A stretch of 64,000 nt of DNA from Hepsetus odoe (lineage: Eukaryota; Chordata; Actinopteri; Characiformes; Hepsetidae), in contig CM029386.1 of NCBI GenBank assembly GCA_017165825.1, positions 9,274,419-9,338,418 on the forward strand, written 5' to 3'. Below, one piece after another: positions 48,631 through 58,639 of the stretch; the first letter of the stretch is position 1; each line of letters begins with the position of its first letter. A program made the translations under genes and the position numbers. The notes under the pieces were generated by a model that searched no databases, was not told where the DNA came from, and worked only from the letters and a program-made list of their open reading frames with translations.

Positions 48631-50330
48631 TATTTATTTTTTAAAACTGAAAATCAGTTATCTTTAATCTACTGTAATCTAACATTTATGTTAATAGCAC
48701 AATTACAGGATTGGATAACCACAACTGGGATGGAACACTCCTGAACCAGTAAATAAATCCATGACTGGGCAGCTTACAGTTCAGTTCATGGCATCTCTGA
48801 GATGCTGCTGCCCAATATTCAATGACAGAGAACACAAGCTACACAAACAGGCAGTTATAGATAACAGATAGCTCTAGACAGAGATATAGAAAGATCTCAT
48901 CTTTCCTGTCACAACAGATGTTGCAAAAACAAAATTAATGGCTGGGCTTTTAAAGATTTTAAGATTTAAATTCAGTTTAATTTAAAATTATTTTAAAGTC
49001 GTTTTCATTTTGCCTAAATTTGCCCCCCCCACTGAGATTCCAAGTCAACAATATAAAACTGTAAATTCCGCCCAAGACTTAAAATCCAGCATTACATGGG
49101 TAATTATTCCCTTTTAGGCCAGAATTCCCATTTAATCATAGCCATGATGTTTTAAACATTATGCTACATTTGCCAAGTAACTTCATGGCCAGGAATTATC
49201 CAGTGGTGGCCTAGAGGTTAGGGGCGAGGCCCTGAAAGCTGAAGGTTGTGAGATTGAATCCCAGTAGGTACCGTCCCAATCACTGCTCCCCAGGTACTGG
49301 CTATGGCTGCCCCCTTGCATTTTGTTGTCCGAGAGCTGTGCTGTGTTTCACAGTAACAAATAGTCACTTTGAAGAGGTTTCAACTGAGAACTCCAGAAAA
49401 ACGCATTCTTGGGGATTCTACACTTTTATCTTGGATCGTGCGTTTTCTAGAACAACATGCCACAGATATCCACCTAATTAATAGCATTAATGAGTCTAGA
49501 GAATTCCAAAGTACATAATTATCCCTGAGTGTGTGAGTCAGGCCTTAGTCAGCAAGGGTTCAGGACAGCTGGTGAGTCTCAACAGGATTCCCCCTCATTC
49601 CATACTCTTCTAGATGTGAGTTTAGACTGACGGGGTATCCCAGATGATCCCAGCTCATCCGCATAGACCTTTCTGAGCATCAAGACAGATCTCGCCGTCC
49701 AGATGCATAAGGGTCACTCACACTGCAATGTCCTGGTCATCGCAATGAAACCCGGAACCTCGCACTGCAGTGAGCAGCCACCGGACCAGCACAGTGTCCT
49801 CCGGAACCCTGAAATGGTATAGGCGCACGTTGCCGAACCAGCTGTATTTGGCCAACTTCTGGGGGGTCTTGGAATAGAAACCGTTCACATACGTCACACC
49901 TGAGGGGGCACGATTGTGACGTCACATGTTGCCAATAACAACAAAAAACAAGAGCAGCAAAAACAACAACAAAACATAAAGGCATACACAAAGCGAAATA
50001 CCTTGCTCTTACAAAATTAGTTCCCATTTTACCATCAGCAAATACAATTAGCAAACGTTATCACCATTAGCAACATGGGCAGACATTCATAGTTTCATAT
50101 AGGCTATAAAATAAAGCAGACGTTAATAACAGTTGAATAAGCCCACTCGTAAGCTGAAAACGTGACAAATTGAAGGCGCATTCTAAGTCGAGCAACCTGA
50201 GTGTGCTAAGCTAAGTTACTTGGGGATTGCAGGTTGGCTAAAGATGCTAAACTGAGCTGAACTCACCGTCCGCCAAACAGCCGGACACTGCCGAGAGGAG
50301 CCAAAGCCACAGAGACACATTTCTGGCCAT
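37066..50330 (-). CDS. pgap6: Post-GPI attachment to proteins 6 (TMEM8A), 13 coding exons
   Basis: A membrane GPI-directed phospholipase A2 of the CREST superfamily, known in mammals to shed GPI-anchored CRIPTO. Coding exons in gene order are 50330-50267, 49899-49722, 48214-48004, 47424-47294, 46553-46285, 45369-45047, 44372-44279, 44183-44066, 43283-43144, 40066-39888, 38552-38406, 38289-38173 and 37359-37066. All are GT-AG and in phase, giving 754 codons plus stop (human 771). Residues 1-20 (MARNVSLWLWLLSAVSG) are a signal peptide. The N-glycosylation-rich ectodomain follows (VNGFYSKTPQKLAKYSWFG; PGDWFLAAHLP). An EGF-like module is at ~484-516 (CGPYGEC...CVCKTG). The seven-helix CREST domain is at ~520-735 with candidate catalytic residues in FYHACDQPG, DYDTLQFCDFLGS and THSIWHI. 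The C-terminus is EELYTVT, as in the family. Confidence 0.95.
37927..38134 (-). repeat. tRNA-derived SINE, type A, degraded, in pgap6 intron 12
   Basis: Tail complement at the left (AAGTGAAAGTGACAGTTTGC); head complement at the right (AACATTGGGCCACCGCTGCC). The body has lost about 40 bp around the GTACCTTGCTCAAGG block. Confidence 0.75.
39283..39520 (-). repeat. tRNA-derived SINE, type A, in pgap6 intron 10
   Basis: Complement of a nearly full unit: tail at 39283, GACGGGGACGGTACCTTGCT at 39408, B-box complement GGAATCGAACCC at 39459, head complement CACTAGGCCACCACTGCCCC at the right edge. Confidence 0.85.
40197..41750 (+). mobile_element. Tc1/mariner transposon, near full length, in pgap6 intron 9
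   Basis: The left terminal repeat follows TA and starts CAGTACTGTGCAAAAGTTTT. The right end keeps TTGTTTACAGCATTTTTTGA and CACCTGCCTA, but the outermost ~15 bp have diverged (TAACTATAAATATA instead of AAACTTTTGCACAGTACTG), so the exact end is uncertain. It carries an uninterrupted transposase frame on the strand opposite to pgap6. The damaged right end probably prevents the copy from moving. Confidence 0.9.
40601..41623 (+). CDS. Tc1-family transposase, 340 codons, uninterrupted
   Basis: DDE transposase of a Tc1-like element. Residues ~1-110 form the bipartite helix-turn-helix DNA-binding region (QTKISKQTGVSRCAVQALLK) with the GRPRKL hook between the two parts. Catalytic residues are D in WTDESKFEIF, D in QQDNDPKHT and E in SPDLNIECVWD. 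Counting from the first D of DNDPKH to E gives 37 intervening residues, not the 34 of classical Tc1. The relic at 30141-30641 has one more ATC codon at this point (LNII), so the family spacing looks like 38, matching the DD38E group described as Intruder. The ORF length is normal, but loss of a codon next to the catalytic E may impair activity. Confidence 0.9.
   Translation: MARLSTATRHKVVILYQQDLSQTKISKQTGVSRCAVQALLKKHKEMGNVEDRRRSGRPRKLSGADEKHIKLITLRNRKMSSSAIRSELAETSGTQVYQSTVRRSLARSALHGRVAAKKPYLRCGNKAKRLKYARKHRSWGAEKWLQVLWTDESKFEIFSCSRRQFVHQRAGERYNNECRQATVKHGGGSLNVWGCISANGVGDLVRINGVLNAEKYRQILIHHAIPSGRQMIGPKFILQQDNDPKHTAKVIKNYLQCIEEQEVLEVMVWPPQSPDLNIECVWDYKKRQKDVRKPTSTEHLWLVLQDVWNNLPAKFLQKLCASIPTRIDAVLKAKGGHTKY
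41914..41992 (+). repeat. SINE type A head only
   Basis: GGGCAGTGGTGGCCTAGTG, then the B-box GTGGGTTTGAATCCC and ACCAGTAGGTTG; the body and tail are missing. It lies in pgap6 intron 9. Confidence 0.65.
42010..42225. repeat. Duplicated non-SINE segment, copy 1
   Basis: About 215 bp similar to 48978-49198 (shared ACTGAGATTCCAAGTCAACA, CAGAATTCCCATTTAAT and ACATTATGCTACA). Both copies run directly into a type A SINE in the same orientation. The unit is either a larger composite repeat or a duplication within pgap6 introns. Confidence 0.8.
42226..42468 (+). repeat. tRNA-derived SINE, type A, in pgap6 intron 9
   Basis: Head AGCAGCCTAGTGGTTAGGC, B-box GTGGGATTGAATCCC, TCCCGGGCGCTTTAAATAGC body, TTTCACAATGACAAAACAGT tail. 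Joined to the duplicated segment on its left. Confidence 0.75.
43340..43767 (-). repeat. Two adjacent tRNA-derived SINEs, type A
   Basis: Two reverse copies lie in tandem, about 43340-43560 and 43574-43767. The first is nearly full, with a locally repeated GATGGGGACAGTACCTTGGG-like block. The second has lost its outer tail and begins at CTCTGCATTTAACACATGC. Both head complements read CCAACTCC-type. They lie in pgap6 intron 8. Confidence 0.75.
44766..44812. repeat. (AATC)n microsatellite
   Basis: About 11 tetranucleotide units in pgap6 intron 6. Confidence 0.9.
45983..46113 (-). repeat. tRNA-derived SINE, type A, head missing
   Basis: Tail complement AAAGTGAAAGTGACAACTTA through GGGAGCATTGATGGGGATGG, then it stops at the body. 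It lies in pgap6 intron 5. Confidence 0.65.
47205..47290. repeat. (CACT)n microsatellite abutting the pgap6 exon 4 donor
   Basis: About 86 bp of ACTC/CACT repeat. On the pgap6 strand it reads (GTGA)n beginning 4 nt into intron 4, so it contains many overlapping GTGAGT hexamers, the consensus 5' splice site. Confidence 0.95.
48470..48622. repeat. (TA)n tracts with an undetermined base
   Basis: TA-rich microsatellites at about 48472-48488 and 48586-48622 in pgap6 intron 2. Position 48489 is n, so the assembly is imperfect here. Confidence 0.85.
48978..49198. repeat. Duplicated non-SINE segment, copy 2
   Basis: Partner of 42010-42225, in pgap6 intron 2. It carries an insertion of about 25 bp (AAAATCCAGCATTACATGGG region) relative to copy 1. 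Confidence 0.8.
49199..49372 (+). repeat. tRNA-derived SINE, type A, partly deleted
   Basis: Head AGTGGTGGCCTAGAGGTTAGG, B-box GTGAGATTGAATCCC, short body, tail CACAGTAACAAATAGTCACT. Joined to duplicated segment copy 2. Confidence 0.7.
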
Positions 50331-51237
50331 TTTACAGGGAGCAAGCCTCGAGTCAGCTCATGTTTAGTTTGATCCGAGCGGCAGCTAGTGCTCAGTGCGA
50401 TTATAGAGCGCCGCTTCCTCGTTAAAACAAATAAATAAATAAATATATAAACGCCGAAAATACACGCGGACGCTAGAGGGCGCCCATTAGATAGCGCTTT
50501 CTGAGTAGGGCTAAACGGCAAAAAATGTTAACCAGACATCTTCCCAACACTCCTTTTAGGCATTCTGTTTGAGTTTCGAAAGTAGGTGAACGCAAAAGGA
50601 TAAGAAATAAATGAAAATATACAAGTATGCTTTCTTTTTCTGCAGTACACTGGTTTTTATGCACATGGACGCTAGTATTCAGGCTACTGAGGGCTGACTG
50701 TTACAAGCTAATTTGCTATTGAATTGAAACTAGATTTAAATGATCACAGCAGCGTTTAATGCAATATTTGAATATCGTTTTATTAATAAACAAATATGAT
50801 TTTGCACATGAACTCATGTCGGACTGGCCCGGCAGCGCCCTCTAGTCTGATACCCTGTGGGATATAAAAATGTCTCAATGTCTAATGGTTATCGGGCACA
50901 AAAACTGATTTTAAAAAGCTTCTTCCTCTAGTAAGTCTCAGTGAGTCATATTTAGTCTTAGTAAGTCATATTTAGTCTTAAGCCACAATTCTGTTTCACA
51001 TTAATGAAGGGCTGGATGCAGTTTACAGTTTGTTTTAGTTGAGAAAAGTATCAGGCAAGTATTTATAGAAAATATTTATGTAATTACTGCCTTCTTGTTT
51101 GAAACAAATTGATTTTGTAGTTCCCGTTCTAAACTGAAGAAGCAATATATGGTGAACTTAGTGAAGTTACTAACCAGAATGCTATAGCATGAAGCTATGA
51201 CAGAGTAGTGGAAGCTAGGTTAAGAGGAATTGTGATG

Positions 51238-52537
51238 ATTATTTTGGTGTCAATGAAATTAAAAACAGGTGCATTAAAGGGGCAACAATTAGATGACTCC
51301 AAAAACAGGAACAGACATTTTGTACCTGTAATTTTGCATTTGAGGTGTTGATTAGCATGAGGTGATACCTGGACCCTACAGAGGCTGCACCTTCAGTCCA
51401 ACTCCACCAGGATGGCGCATCAATACTTGCCATTGCCAGAAGGTTTGCTGTGTCTCCCAGCACAGTCTCAAGAGCATGGAGGAGATTCCAGGAGACAGGC
51501 AGTTACCCTAGGAAAGCTGGACAGGGCCGCAGAGGGCCTTTACCCATCAGCAGGACCGGTGTCAGCTCTATTGTGCAAGGAGGAACAGGATGAGTACTGC
51601 CAGAGCCCTACAGAGTGCCCCCCAGCTGGCCACTGCTCTCACCAAACCATTAGAAACAGACTTCATGAGGGTGGCCTGAGGACCCGACGTCCTCTAGTGG
51701 ACCGTGTGCTCACTGCCCAGTACCTTGGGGCTTGACTGGAATTTGCCAGAGAACACCAGAATAGGCAGGTCCGGCACAGATTAGAGCAGGTTCACTCTGA
51801 GCTCATGACAGACATGATAGGGTCTGGAGAAGCTGCAGCGAACGTTATACTCCCTGCAACATTCAGCATAATCGGTTTGGTGGTGGGTCAGGGTTGATCT
51901 GGGGAGGCATGTCCATGGAGGGACTCACAGACCTGTACAGGGTAAACGATGCACCCTGACAGCTATTGGGTATCGGGATGAAATCCTTAGACCTATTATT
52001 AGACCCTTTGCTGGTGCAGTGGGTCCTGGGTTCCTCCTGCTGCATGATAATGTACTCTGGCCTCATGTGGCAAGAGTATGCAGGTAGTTCCTGGAGGATG
52101 AAGAAATTGATACCATTGCCTGACCTATATCGAAAAGAACTCTGGGACATCATGTTTAGGTCCATCCAACAAGGAACACAGTGATGCCCTGGTCAGGATC
52201 TGGGAGGAGATACCCCAGGACACCATCTGTGATCTCATAAGGATACAAATACATGGGGGCCTTACAAACTACTGAGTACCATTTTGAGTTGTTGCAGTGA
52301 CATTTCAGCAAATTGGACTAACCTGCCGCATGAGTTTTTCAGTTAAAATTTCTTGGCGACTTTGAATCAAGCCCTCTGTAGTTTGATATTTTTCATTTTC
52401 ATCAAATAATGTGGCATTCTTTTGTTCCTAAAACACACATTACCCATTCCATATCAGTATGGATATCCCGCATTATTATTATTTTTTCCATCTGATGTGT
52501 TTTCAAAGTGTTCCTTTCATTTTTTTGAGTAGTGTAT
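51238..52537 (+). mobile_element. Tc1-like transposon relic inside an RTE relic
   Basis: The right terminal region is clear: GTGTTTTCAAAGTGTTCCTT followed by TTTTTTGAGTAGTG and TA. The body retains transposase-derived DNA, including GCCAGAAGGTTTGCTGTGTC (ARRFAVSPSTVSRAW-like), AGACTTCATGAGGGTGGCCT and CTCTGGGACATCATGTTTAG. Frameshifts and deletions leave no complete frame, and the left terminal repeat is missing. Confidence 0.8.
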
Positions 52538-52954
52538 AAGGAGATCGGAAGTGTCAGAGGAGTGTCTTAGAGTAGTACAGAGGATATGTATAAGGGCAGC
52601 AACAGTGGTGAGGTCTGCAGTAAGAGTGAAAAATGTGTGTAAGAGGTGAGATTACAGCAAGTATCAGCTCTGAGACCTGAGATGATTGTCAATGAGTTTG
52701 TCAGATGAGATTAGACAAGAGTCCCCATAGACCATGTTGTCTGAAGATGACCTTGTGATCTGTAGCGAGAGTAGGGATTTGCTTGAGGAGAGCCTGGAAA
52801 GGTGGAGATACGCTCTAGAGAGGAGGGAAACATCATTAGGACTAGTAATGTAGTAAAATACATGAACAACACATAAGAAGGATACATGAGTTTGAATAAA
52901 ACAGAAGACTGTAAGGGTTAGGATGCAGGGAGTCAAGGTGGTAAAGGTGAAAGT

Positions 52955-53217
52955 GAAAAAAGTGAAAGTGACTACCCTTGTCATTGCGAGGTCACGGCAC
53001 AGCACACATGAACCACAACGAAATTGGACCTCTGCATTTGACCCATGCACACTCAAACCCGTGCAGCAGTGGGCAGCTATTGAACGCGCCCGGCGAGCAG
53101 TGATGGGGACGGTACCTTGCTCAAGGGTACCTCAGGGCAACATATTGGGAAGGGGTTTGAACCCCCGATCCTCCGATCATGCGGCTAACACCCTAACCGC
53201 TAGGCCACCGCTGCCCT
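52955..53217 (-). repeat. tRNA-derived SINE, type A, nested in the RTE relic
   Basis: Complement of a full unit: AAAGTGAAAGTGACTACCCT at the left, GTACCTTGCTCAAGGGTACC in the middle, B-box complement GGGGTTTGAACCCCC and head complement GCTAGGCCACCGCTGCCC at the right. Its good preservation shows it inserted after the RTE copy decayed. Confidence 0.85.
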
Positions 53218-53815
53218 GGTGGAGGAGGTGGAGGGCAGGTGGAGGAGTTTAAATATTTGTGATCAAAAGAAGAGAGGTGAAGAAGAGGGTGCAGACAGGC
53301 TGAATGGGTGGAGAAGAGTGGTAGGAGTTATAATGGTATAGATAGATACAGCAAGAGTGGGAGGTGAAGGATTACAAGGCAGTAGTGAGACCAGCTATGT
53401 TATATGGGTTGCAATGAGTAGCGCTGACAAACAGACACGGCAGAGCCGGACATGGTTAGATGCTAAGATTTGTATTGGGTGAAAGGAGGATGGACAAGAT
53501 TAGAAATGAGCATATTAGAGGGACAGTTCAGGTTGGATGGTTTAGAGACAAAGTCAGAGAAGCAAGATTGTGTTGGTTTGGACATGTACAGAGGAGAGAT
53601 TAGGAGTGAACTGTGAGAAGGATTGATCTTCCATACAAAATAAGAAGAGCTAGCAGGCAAGAGGAGAAGAGGGAAGCCAAAGAGGAGGTTTATGGGTTTG
53701 GTGAAAGAACATGCAATTTGTTGGTCTGAAAGTGGAAGATGCAGAGTATCAGATGAAATGGAGATGATACGCTGTGTCCCCTAATGGAAGTAGTCAAAAC
53801 AATAGAGGTAGAAGA

Positions 53816-54559
53816 AAGCAATTTGGCACAATTTTAAGAATGCTTGGAGTCATCTAGTTGAAGAATGAAATGTTGTCCAGTGAAACATAAAAAAGGAAAA
53901 AAATGAATGATGTTGAAGAAATGTTCTTTTCCCATGATCTCTTTAACTTGGATTAAGCCTCCAGATCTCAAAACATGCACAGACAGTCACCAATCCACCT
54001 TTGTGTTTCACTGTAGGAACAAAAAAATCTGTGTTTCCCCTTTTACCAGACTGCTGACAAACAGAAACCTTTTGGTTTCCCCAAAGAATTGAAATTTACA
54101 ATCTTCTATCCACAAGACCTGCTTCCAGTCCTGAACACTTAGCCTTTTTTGTTGTTTTTCTTAATTTCTTTAGCCTATAGTAGTCTCATTCTGTTGGCAA
54201 CCCAATGTCTGACATTAATAATTAGAATTCCAACACAAAGTGAATGCCAGTAACCTAAAAACAGACCTGATTAATCTTCTTCAAAACCAGAGAAAATCTG
54301 AGCCTTTGGCTAAAGATTGTGTTTTTAAATATTGTGTTTATTTAAAACATTTACATTTAGTATTTCTAATACTGTTCCTGTTATAAAATAAAAAAGTATC
54401 ATTTATTTTTGTGAAAAATAAATAGAGGATAGGACTGAAGTTTGGACTATCGTGTGTGTGTGTATAATGTGCTTTTATTAACACACACATTTTCCACTCT
54501 GGCATATGTTGTACCAGATGCTACCCATCTCCATCATCCACCTATCTCTCTCATCATCC

Positions 54560-54609
<50 letters not shown>

Positions 54610-55500
54610 GAGCTGTATATAAGGTTTTGTGTTTCTTGGTCTAATATTTCTGTATGTGTTGCATGAAAGGAAAGGAACACAAATGAAAGAAATGAAAGGT
54701 AAGATCTGGGAGATCAGAGCTGACCTGCCTTATCTATTTAATGGGCTTTTATAAAGGGTCTCATCCAAAAGTCAAAATGGCATGAGATCTGATTTCACGC
54801 CTTTTTAGGTTCCTGCTGAAGTGATAAGCAGTGCAGTGTTTGGACAGAGCCGCTGTGTTTGACTAACTGCAGAAAACATACAGGCCTCTTTTCTTTCCCA
54901 CCTGTTTCCCTGCTTCCCCACCCCTTTGCCATTCAACCAGAAACATCTCCCACACACACACACACACACACTCACACACACACACACATAGGTTTTATAC
55001 AGAGGTCACTGTGTGGTTTGAAGAAACAAAAAAATAACTCTCTGAAAATGATCAGGAAAAGAAGTGCCAAAAGCTTTTCACAAGGACTGGAGATTTAATA
55101 CAATTAAATTAAAACAATGAATTAAAACAAGAAAATGTGGCTAATTTTTGAAGAAATTAAGAAATGAGGGGTTGTTCAAGACCATGTGTGTGTGGTGCAA
55201 ATGTATGAATTTATATGTATTTGTAGCATACATTTTTCATATACTTCAATGTGTGTGTGTATATATATACATACTGTTTTGATTTTATTCTTTGACGTAT
55301 CAGTATTATACCATTATTATTATCATAATTGTTTTGTACTATACAAAATAAAATAAATTAAGATGCCACATTAATACCAGCTTGGATTTATTTATAGGTT
55401 ATGTATTAAATTATTAATATTCTGTTAAATGAGGGATATTATGCATCAATAAAAATGCTGCATAACAAATAGCATTATAATCTTTCGTTTTAAGCCTTTC
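53816..55500. other. Intergenic region with microsatellites
   Basis: It contains (TC)n at about 54563-54607 and (CA)n at about 54952-54988. A weak Tc1-like look at 53910-54120 is not firm enough to call. No gene is seen. Confidence 0.5.
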
Positions 55501-55786
55501 AAGTGCTGGAGATGGCATTGTTTGGCGTCAAGTCCTGCAGTCCCAACCAATCTCAGAGCAGGAGGTTAGGCCTTGTCCCAATACGGGTGGTGACAAAAAA
55601 ACAACACTACAGCTGGAACACTTGAGTGTTCCCTGGCAGTAACAGAGTTGCTGCTCCGGCGCCTTTCCGCTGTGTTCATCGGTTGCCGGGCGCCGAGACG
55701 GCCTGGGGCTTTGTTTAAGCAGAACACAATTACAAACAAATGCAAATATTTGCAGAGAAAATACACTGCGTGCCCCAGTCCAGGAG

Positions 55787-55793
55787 TATAAAT
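55787..55793 (+). promoter_or_regulatory. TATA box of percc1
   Basis: TATAAAT lies about 30 bp before the presumed start of a short noncoding exon. That exon ends at CTGCAAG/GTAAGG (55867/55868). The matching acceptor (TCTGTAG/G) is at 56344/56345, one base before the percc1 start codon. Transcription start near 55817 is inferred from TATA spacing. Confidence 0.6.
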
Positions 55794-55867
55794 GGCCATA
55801 TATGTTGGGACGAAAGGCACAGAGCACAGAGACTGACAAGAGAGACCTCGATCTCCATCACTGCAAG

Positions 55868-56344
55868 GTAAGGAACCACACACTTTAGTCTTTTTGAATT
55901 ACTAGACAAAAGTTGCCATTTAACTGTGTAATCTGTAGGCACAACAATAAAAAATGTATCCTAAGACAAAAGCACTGGAATTGAAGGTTGAGGTCATATG
56001 ATCAACCCACTATATGCAATTACAAACTGTAGCTCATGAGGGACATTTTGTCCTCCACTTCATTTCTTAATGATCCCAGGATCACAACTGATCACCTGTG
56101 TGGTGGATCAATTCAAACTTTGATGATGTGAGTTGTGTCATTGCTGGCTTCTTTGTACAAGTCAGTTTTACTGCCAAATTGAGGCTGGTCCACTTTCAGG
56201 CAAAAGCAATTCTGGGGTCAGACACTGGCCACTGATAGAGGCCCAGAGGCCAGGACAACCAGCATATGGTGACAGATGGCTGAGACAGCTTATGCATAAC
56301 CCCCATTAAGCCTCCACTCATGTTGTGAATATTTGTATCTGTAG
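55868..56344 (+). other. percc1 5' UTR intron (predicted)
   Basis: A consensus donor GTAAGG and an acceptor preceded by TTTGTATCTGTAG bound a 477-bp intron between the noncoding first exon and the single coding exon. Predicted from splice consensus only. Confidence 0.6.
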
Positions 56345-56345
56345 G

Positions 56346-57065
56346 ATGGCAGCCAGTGTAATCAGAACCCTGAGTGGTTTTGGACTGTCCAGGCCGGTCC
56401 AGACCTGCTACATTACCCCTGAAGGAGAGGAGGCTGAAGATGAATATGATGACGAACTCAGAGAAGATTCTGAGGAGGAGAGTGCTCCATCTGCTGATGT
56501 GCAGGAGGATGAACAATGGGGTGAGAATCCCTCCATGAGCCACACTGAGATGACAGATCGTCTGCTTCGCTTCGCTGTGCTCATCAGCAATGACGTACAG
56601 CGTTATTTTGGACATGGCCATGACCCTGATGCCTGTGATATTTACGCCGAAAGGCCATGTCCTGAAGTCAGCGGTCGGCAGCGCTACTACGCTGACTTCA
56701 TGAGGATGGCATCCTCGGAGCAGGGTGAGGAACCAGAAAAATTGGGTCCCCTTGCGGAGCTCTTCAAGGAGGCCCACAGAAAGAGGCAAGGTTTGCCTAT
56801 GACCCAACGGCGTCTACCCAGCAGCTTCTGGACTGAGCCAAGTCCTTTCTGCTACCTTGAAGCAAACACAACAGACAGGCTCAGTTGCTCCACAGTGACA
56901 AATCTTTGTAGTGCCAGTACTGCAGTAAGCACGCTGAGCACTTCCAGTACACCAGTAAGCACCATCAGTAGCTCGGGAACTCCAGATTTCAGTGACTTGC
57001 TCGCCCACTGGGCAACGGACAGAGACAGTGCCAGTGAGTTCAGCTGTGACTATCAACTTCCATAA
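56346..57065 (+). CDS. percc1: PERCC1 orthologue (proline and glutamate rich with coiled coil 1)
   Basis: A single-exon 239-codon gene. The human gene is needed for enteroendocrine cells and normal infant gut function; the biochemical activity of the protein is unknown. Recognition rests on collinear blocks: MAASVIRTL at the start, an acidic tract at 27-46 (EGEEAEDEYDDELREDSEEE), LLRFAVLISNDVQRYFG with DPDACDIYAE at ~73-102, RYYADFMRMA at 113-122, LGPLAELFKEA at 133-143, PMTQRRLPSSFW at 151-162 and GTPDFSDLLAHW at 211-222. The Ser/Thr-rich stretch 180-210 is low complexity. The protein has no signal peptide or membrane segment. The chosen ATG lies one base after the predicted acceptor; an upstream in-frame ATG (56325) would fall in the intron. 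AATAAA at 57381 may be its polyadenylation signal. Confidence 0.9.
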   Translation: MAASVIRTLSGFGLSRPVQTCYITPEGEEAEDEYDDELREDSEEESAPSADVQEDEQWGENPSMSHTEMTDRLLRFAVLISNDVQRYFGHGHDPDACDIYAERPCPEVSGRQRYYADFMRMASSEQGEEPEKLGPLAELFKEAHRKRQGLPMTQRRLPSSFWTEPSPFCYLEANTTDRLSCSTVTNLCSASTAVSTLSTSSTPVSTISSSGTPDFSDLLAHWATDRDSASEFSCDYQLP

Positions 57066-58622
57066 TTATGTGGTGGAAATTTAAGCTTAACACAATTGAT
57101 TATTATAGCAATCTAGTGATCTACTTAATATTTTGATTAATAATCAGTAGGGGTGCAAAATGATATTCAAAATCTTACCAATATTGGTAGCTTTTGATTT
57201 GATGGGTTATTTATAGTTCTCACAAAGAGCAAAAGGTATAGGGAAAATTGGACAACAGTGCTAAAATATCTTCACTCCAAATGGTAAAAAAAAAAAAAAA
57301 AAAGTGTATGTATGGGGTATTTTTTAAACAAAACATTAATTTTTACTTTCAATTCTATCAATATTTTATACATTTAAGAAAATAAATGAAAACCTTAATA
57401 CTCAAACTCACCCAAAGGACCTCTCAAAAAGACTAAAACTGCATTTTTTGGACCTGTGCTAAAAACGTTTTCTCTGAATCATGACAATGCTGGAACCCTC
57501 CTTGGTTCAATAAATATAGAATGTTTTCATTATGGAAAAACTTTTTTACCTTGCCAAAATCAAAAATGTGCTCATCTAAAAATTTTCTTAGCCTTTGCCT
57601 AACAATTGCCTTTATCAAATGGATGTATCGGCATTGATACAGGAAAAAAAAAAACAGCATTTACCATTCTCACATCGTTGCATCCTTAATAATCGTCCAT
57701 CCGTATTCTGAACCACTTAGCCTAACCAGAGTTGCAGGGAGTGGTGGAGGACTAAAACAACCTGGACATATCATCCGCCCATCACAACTGTACTATAAAC
57801 TAACTATAGAAATAACAGGATTCCTGAAAAAAGATACACAAATATACACACTTCATAAAACATTACTACTGTACATCAAACTGTTCTTGAAAAACATGTA
57901 AAGGTTCTTTACACCTTTAAAGGGTTTCCTCACACTTCCAGGCACTTAAGGGTATACAAATAAAGTTATGGTACAGATGTTCAAAATATGCGGTGCAGCA
58001 CACTAGTGGAACATGAAGGAACTGAAGGGGAAATTTCAGAAAACTGAAATAAACAATCACATTAATTATTTACATATTTAACTGTGTCTTCTATCAAAAT
58101 AATTTTTATTGTTGTTAAATTCTTTATTTTTACAGTATAATTCAGTAATGTTGATTTTCTTTTTAAAATGGTCAAAATTGTCAGGATCGGAAGTTAATGG
58201 CTTCTATGGCATTTCTCGAAAAGCTCTTTGTGGTGCTTCATTTGAGGAATTTAACATATCCATGCACATTCACACATATAAGTAAACCTGCCCACCATCT
58301 TTTTGGTATAAATCAGCTCAAAAAAATCAATTTAATTTTAATTAATTAATTAATTAATTTATTTATTTATTGATTGTGTTTTGTGTGGATTTTAGAAAAT
58401 AAATCAATATTTACTGGCTATAAACATTAGACTGAAAAGTGTTTTGAATGTTTTCCATTAAACAATAAACGCACATGGAATTCAGAAATGTGGACAGAAT
58501 TCAAAGGAAATTTCAGAGAATTCTAAAGGACACTATCACTTTAAGGATATAAGCATTTGACCACAAAACTATGTTCTGTCCAAGTGTGTCCTACAAATGG
58601 GAATTGAAATTGAATGGGAATC
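57066..58622. other. percc1 3' flank, AT-rich, no gene seen
   Basis: It contains a poly-A run at about 57286-57303, AATAAA at 57381-57386 and a (TTAA)n tract near 58336-58372. No exon or recognisable element otherwise. Confidence 0.5.
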
Positions 58623-58639
58623 TTAAATTTACCGTCTTT

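Larger units (their letters stand above)
51185..53815 (+). mobile_element. Old RTE-clade LINE relic, split by later insertions
   Basis: Left piece 51185-51237 matches the LINE near 27925-27980 (GAGTAGTGGAAGCTAGGTTA). The right piece runs from about 52538 to 53815, matching 28150 to the 3' end (TGATCTGTAGCGAGAGTAGG, GTTGGTTTGGACATGTACAG, AAGAGGAGGTTTATGG). Roughly 165 bp between them is missing. A Tc1-like element lies between the pieces and a SINE lies inside the right one. Many stops and indels show this is far older than the copies at 26489 and 58640. Confidence 0.85.

Noticed and set aside
55528..55883. Overlapping minus-strand frames of 103-105 codons upstream of percc1
   Set aside because: Two frames overlap each other with no splice or family support. 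The region is better explained as the percc1 promoter and first exon.
56196..56807. 203-codon open frame on the minus strand across percc1
   Set aside because: It is antisense to the conserved percc1 coding exon, resembles no protein I know and is a product of the codon composition of the sense gene.
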